Origin: Cycas panzhihuaensis | Lineage: Eukaryota; Cycadophyta | Reading direction: 5' to 3' | DNA length: 64,000 nucleotides | Assembly (NCBI GenBank): GCA_023213395.1 | Contig: CM041465.1 | Location: 220,169,741 to 220,233,740, forward strand | Shown: positions 59,924 through 64,000 of the stretch, piece by piece | Position numbering within the stretch: position 1 is the first letter of the stretch | Layout of the letters: each line of letters opens with the position of its first letter | Notes under the pieces: model-generated | The model's input: the letters and a program-made list of their open reading frames with translations, nothing else | Database searches by the model: none | What the model was told of the DNA's origin: nothing | Program-made: the position numbers and the translations under genes

Positions 59924-60599
59924 TGTTCGATAATATGACAACAATGTTTTAGAGGGTAAAATTCTGATAGGTTAGCAACACAGTTTCCCAACTCCCCCCC
60001 CCCCTCCCCTCCCTAAAAAAAAAAAACTTTCATGGGGGGATCCAAGGAGGGTAGAAGCCCCCCTTAGCTAAAGGATGAGGGGGAGTTAGAACCTCCACCT
60101 CATAAAGAAAGGGTTAAGGGGCAATAGCCTCCAACCCAAAAAGCTAGCACTATGAAACATATTAAATTGTAAAGAGAATCAAGGTCGTTCATTTAAAATA
60201 CCTTAGATTCTATTATCAAGATTTATGTCTTAAATTACTCTCTCATATAGCCCAATTTAGGGTATTTTTCTGTTATGTTAATGGTATTTAATGTATTGAG
60301 AAGAGGCAACTGGTTGTTGTTGCTATAAGCATTTTATTACAGATTATGCACATTTCTCTATTCTTTGATAATAAAGATCAATATCTTTCTTATGTGGATG
60401 TTTCCCTAGCACATTGCTAGGGTTTTACCACGTTATATAGAGTGTATATATGATGCTTTAGCTTTCTAATTTATTTATTGTATTATCTCTAGTTTAAGAA
60501 CTTGTATGCTAAATTTTAATTTTGAGTCATGTAAGTAGTTGCAAAATAGTTTAGATCTCAGTAGCAGTTTATGGTTATTGGGATCTAGTTTTCTTAACA
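59924..60599 (+). repeat. 3' LTR of element C
   Basis: Starts TGTTCGATAATATGACAAC and ends TTCTTAACA. A C-run and an A-run (about 59994-60027) are expanded compared with the 5' LTR. Confidence 0.85.
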
Positions 60600-60620
60600 G
60601 TAGGTCCACTCGAGATGGCG
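60600..60620 (+). repeat. Last bases of the B 3' LTR
   Basis: gtaggtccactcgagatgg matches the 5' LTR end (taggtccacctgagatga, 12871-12888). It proves that C interrupted the B LTR just short of its end. Confidence 0.7.
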
Positions 60621-60622
60621 CA

Positions 60623-60970
60623 AATAGGTAATATTAATATTACAGAAAACTTTTACTTCATTAATGTGGGAGGTGTAGATATTATTTTAGGTAGGTAATG
60701 GCTTAGAACACTTGGAACTTTTGAAATGAATCTAGATGAGCTATTCATAAGATTCAAGAAGGAAGGAAGAACCATCATGTTTTTAGGAAAAAACCCAAGA
60801 AAAACTAAAGTAATATCACATAAGTATATGGATGAAGAAACTAGGAAGCATCCTCAAAATATAAGAGCTTATGAAAAATATTGCCAAAGTCTTCAAATAG
60901 AATCATTTTCTAATAAAAGTCTGCAACATCTGAGTAATCTCCTAATGGACACAAACTCCACAAATATTTA
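60623..60970 (+). pseudogene. C-terminal half of element A retropepsin and short tail
   Basis: Reads GNINITENFYFINVGGVDII, then LGR*WLRTLGTFEMNLDELF. This is the retropepsin C-terminal motif 'GGVD.VLG.QWL.TLG', with Gln turned to a stop. It continues in an open frame (60726-60971) with a basic stretch (KNPRKTKVISHKY) of no known domain. Its N-terminal half ends at 10550, and the frame joins in phase across B. The PPT is only about 120 bp further. Confidence 0.8.
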
Positions 60971-61088
60971 AACTTATAAGGGAACACATCATTATTGAGA
61001 TAAAATTTCAATATAATATCTCACAAATTATAACATTCATTTTGAAGACTACAATTATTCGATTATGTTTTATGGGTGAAACATCTTA

Positions 61089-61100
61089 AGGGGGAGGAAT
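61089..61100 (+). other. Polypurine tract of element A
   Basis: agggggaggaat directly before the LTR start TGTTATGACCC. Confidence 0.8.
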
Positions 61101-61348
61101 TGTTATGACCCTTTTTAAAAGTCAATTGATTAATTAGTCATTAAGTGAAAGGGTACCTTTAAATGGTTGTGACTATTTATGAAAGGGCCCTATTATGTAC
61201 AGGTAAATATGCTCTAAAATGTAACATTTATCATTAATTATTTATCAATCGACTTATTTGGTCTTTTGAATATGAAACCCCTCAAAGCACTCATGTGTAA
61301 TCATTAAGAATTAGGTGTGCTCTCAAGTTACAAATAAGGTCCATAACA
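61101..61348 (+). repeat. 3' LTR of element A
   Basis: 248 bp, matches 448-693, ends CATAACA followed by the TSD-like tcatc. Confidence 0.82.
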
Positions 61349-61353
61349 TCATC

Positions 61354-64000
61354 ATATGAAATTTCATAACTGGAAGTGTATTTAAGTGTGTTGATGGAAA
61401 GAGAAGTAGGTATCAAATGGCATATTGAAATTAAGGATTATGTATGAAGTTTATATCATGGATCTTTATTCTATTTAAAGATGTGGGACTCATTCAAGAT
61501 GATCATATAATAAATTAACATTAGCCTTTATCCTTGATCTTAGATCATATTTAATATAATAAGTGATAGTTGATTAGTGTATCACATATAAATAACTTAG
61601 ATTTATATTATAATATATATTACTCTTTATAAATGCTTCTATGTCAATTGTTGTATTCTCATATATGTGGTTATATCATGATGTATCTTAGTACATGCTC
61701 CTAGTATACATATCTATGATACACCATGGCCTCTATACATATGATGTTAATTCTTCTCTCATTGTTCTTTCTAGAATGAACCTAGAGAAAATCTAGTTAG
61801 CATGTAGCATTTTTTCTAATCTAGAAAGTAACAAGGGCTTATCCTATCATAGTTGGTAATAATAATTAGTGATTAAAAGTGAGAATCCAAGGTTGAGGGT
61901 AGGGGATAAAGAGTTGAAGAATTGAATTATGCATAACATAACCTTTATTAGAAAGGACCATAACCTAGTAGAATAACTACAACAAATGGTGATAAATAAA
62001 ATTTTCTAACTTCCAGTGAAGGAGTGGATTAAGATTTGACATGTCATTATAATATGTGTGAAACATTGTGGATCATAAATGGAGAGTTGGACAATACCCA
62101 TTGGTTAATGGAATTTATAATAACACTATATAATGTGGCAAATAGCTGGTATAAATAATTCAAGGAGGACTAATTAAATGATTAGAATACCTTAAGGAAT
62201 ATATTTTGACTATTATATAATGATAGTGTGGTTATAGATTAGATAAATAATTTAAAATAAGAACCTAAGAAGGTAATATAAAGTCATAATATTGAGCTAA
62301 AGATGTTACTAAGGAAAATGGAAAACTAGGGAACTGATGAGCTATAAAAATAATACTATTTAGAAGGTCTATTGCTAAAATATTGAAGAAAGTTTTATTT
62401 CATTCTATTTATATCTTATCAATAGGAGTCAAGTTAGGTAATGATCTTAGAAATAAAAGATAAGATAGATGCATGTCATTAGATGGAATTCCTAGAATGG
62501 GAGAAACCAAGAGAACTAACCTCTTTCATTGGTGATTATATGAGGACTTGGTATAGACAATAAGTAATTTGACACTATAAACAATAATATTTATAAAGGG
62601 ATAATTCCACATATGGTATATCAAGTGTTAATCAAATTTGATACAATAGTTGTATGTCTAAATTGTCAAAGTACCATTAAGAACATATTACTAGATATAA
62701 AAGATAAGAAACTATGATACTAGAGAATGTGGCTTCAACATTGATGCATGAAGAAGATAGGATTATGATGAATTCTTAACCAAGGAAGAACCCAACCAAT
62801 GAGGATTTAGAGGAGGGAATTAACCAATGGAAAGATTAGTATGAAGTGATCCCTTAGGGAAGCTTATCATATAATACTTTAAATGTAAGTTACAAGCTCA
62901 TTTGACTAGAGATCTTCCCAACAAATAAAAAATGATTCCATAATATTGTGCCAATAGTATGGTTTAGAGGATCATGATGATAATCACTCTCCACAACAAG
63001 ATAGGTTTGTAATATTTGTAGGATTTGAACCCCTAAAGAAATCAAATCATAAATCCACCTTAGCCTTATGTAGTGTACATGAGGAAAATGAAAAACTAGA
63101 AATATCTAGACCTAAAAGAATAGAGGAAATATGTTTTGAAAGCATTAGTTATGATTAATATGCTCAATCCCAATCACAAATACTTTCCCAAGAAACCTTG
63201 CTATCACTAACCAAATCTCAAATAAGGCAATCGTCATGGGAATCCCACAAGTTTCATATACCAAATATGTTAGTAAAAATAAATATAGTTATGGAGTGAC
63301 TATTGAAAATTGAACTCCTAATGAAGTGATTATATTTATTATCTTATAATTTAATAATTTCCTAAGTAATAGTTCATTGAGCATGTGGACGGATGGAGTG
63401 TAAGAGAAGCACCAACTATAATTATAATATTAGAAGATTTCCATATGGGTAACAAATCATAAGTGATCCAAGAATATATAACATTTAGGATGATCAATAT
63501 ATTAGGAATTTGAGGGTGGATCAAGATGTAAAATTGGCCATTTAAATATTCCATAAGACACTAAAGCATATAATGGTAAATAGAGGAGTAGTGTCTAATA
63601 TAATATGAAAGACTGCCTAAAGGAAGTTAGGGGAACTAAATTTATAGCCATGTCATTTCTTATTAAGACTAGAAAATCAATATAGAATAAATCCCCATGG
63701 GAGGCTAATGGGACAAAAAGTAAAGATTATAAATCAATTATTGTGATAAATTTCATGGACATCTTTATCATAATGAGAATGCCATTAGTGTATGGTGATT
63801 TACTTTGATAATCATGGCTATAAGGTGTACATTCCATTTAGAATTAAGGATATAATATATTAACAATGAAGAAAAATGGAGAAAAAATATCGGTAAATCT
63901 AAACCATCATATAACAAGATAATAAATCATATATTTATGTTCATCAAATGATGAAGTAAATAATTAGGTAGAATCTAAATGGGATGAAATAGAAAACTAT
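61354..64000. other. AT-rich right flank, no gene seen
   Basis: About 2.6 kb with short open frames only (longest 67 codons, 63351-63554 minus). I could not recognise any protein motif, LTR or RNA gene. Some plus-strand stretches look like heavily decayed coding sequence, so an older transposon is possible but not supported. Confidence 0.5.

Larger units (their letters stand above)
34428..60599 (+). mobile_element. Element C: Tnt1-like Ty1/Copia element inside the B LTR
   Basis: LTRs of about 656 bp (34428-35083) and 676 bp (59924-60599). PBS TGGCATTAGAGCC (35086-35098). Gag, protease, integrase, RT and RNase H are in Copia order, followed by a PPT-like aaggtggatat (59914-59923). Without F it is 5.2 kb, a normal Copia size. 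The flanks fit the B LTR (atctagttta before, taggtccact after), but the TSD is not clean. All genes are broken. F divides its RT at 37560/58549. Confidence 0.9.
10551..60620 (+). mobile_element. Element B: Tat-like Ty3/Gypsy element lacking RT and integrase
   Basis: Its LTR starts are TATTTCACCAAAACTTAG (10551) and TGTTTCACCAAAACTTAG (22173), the second after the PPT ttaagggggcaaa. B carries about 14 kb of its own sequence: LTR of about 2.3 kb, PBS, gag, protease, a stand-alone RNase H, an antisense PMD-like gene, tandem-repeat arrays, PPT, LTR. Reverse transcriptase, the usual RNase H and integrase are absent. Its 3' LTR is cut by D (after 23105) and C (after 34427), so it ends only near 60620. 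The TSD is poor (ataat before, about caaat after), so the right boundary is uncertain by about 5 bp, but the reading frame of A resumes in phase across it. Confidence 0.82.
448..61348 (+). mobile_element. Element A: Ty3/Gypsy gag-protease element, outermost host of the nest
   Basis: Bounded by 246- and 248-bp LTRs that begin TGTTACAACCC and TGTTATGACCC. A Met-tRNA-type PBS (TGGTATCAAAGC, 696-707) follows the left LTR, and a PPT (61089-61100) precedes the right one. The flanking 5-mers are tcatt and tcatc. Without the nested E and B, A is only about 3.5 kb: leader, gag, protease, then about 120 bp to the PPT. No reverse transcriptase, RNase H or integrase remains or would fit. The gag and protease resemble those of G and of plant chromoviruses. 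A is therefore a non-autonomous gag-pro derivative. The assignment rests on LTRs 60 kb apart plus a protease gene whose two halves join across B. Confidence 0.8.

Noticed and set aside
61354-64000. Possible decayed integrase-like stretches in the right flank
   Set aside because: No set of motifs in order could be read in any one frame. Too weak to annotate.
1-64000. tRNA, rRNA, Helitron or DNA-transposon ends
   Set aside because: None could be recognised by eye. The Met-tRNA matches are only the 12-base PBS sites.

Overview
The window reads as repeat-rich intergenic DNA from a large-genome seed plant. It is AT-rich and holds no intact host gene, rRNA or tRNA that I can see. About 61 of 64 kb is one nest of eight LTR retrotransposons inserted into one another. 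The species cannot be read from the sequence; a gymnosperm or a large-genome angiosperm fits best. I call the elements A to H. Their boundaries come from paired LTRs, TG...CA ends, primer-binding sites (PBS), polypurine tracts (PPT) and 5-bp target-site duplications (TSD).

Layout. A (448-61348) is a chromovirus-like Ty3/Gypsy gag-protease element with about 3.5 kb of its own sequence. Its leader is interrupted by E (1443-8723, a decayed Ty1/Copia element). Its protease gene is cut in two by B (10551 to about 60620), a Tat-like Ty3/Gypsy element with LTRs over 2.3 kb. The 3' LTR of B took two insertions. One is D (23106-32941, minus strand, a gag-only Copia element), which carries H (27017-32036, plus strand, a relative of D). 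The other is C (34428-60599, a Tnt1-like Copia element). C is split in its reverse transcriptase by F (37561-58548, a Tat-like element with 3-kb LTRs and about 17.7 kb of its own). F is split in its integrase by G (46481-49740, a small chromovirus-like gag-protease element whose LTRs are about 95 % identical). The order of insertion on the main line is A, B, C, F, G. The flanks 1-447 and 61354-64000 show nothing recognisable.

Genes. Every reading frame is broken, mostly by stops at positions where the family has Gln, Arg or Trp, as expected from deamination of methylated cytosine. Five of the eight elements (A, B, D, G, H) have gag but no reverse transcriptase or integrase, so they would have depended on proteins supplied by other elements. 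B and F each carry two extra genes: a stand-alone RNase H on the sense strand, and an antisense gene whose product resembles the plant mobile domain (PMD) followed by a low-complexity linker and a coiled coil. The antisense gene and the RNase H are in opposite order in B and F.

Most notable. (1) The paired RNase H and antisense PMD-like genes in two diverged Tat-like elements. (2) A Copia family (D and H) made of a long conserved non-coding leader and a gag next to the 3' LTR. (3) Five-deep nesting with readable TSDs.
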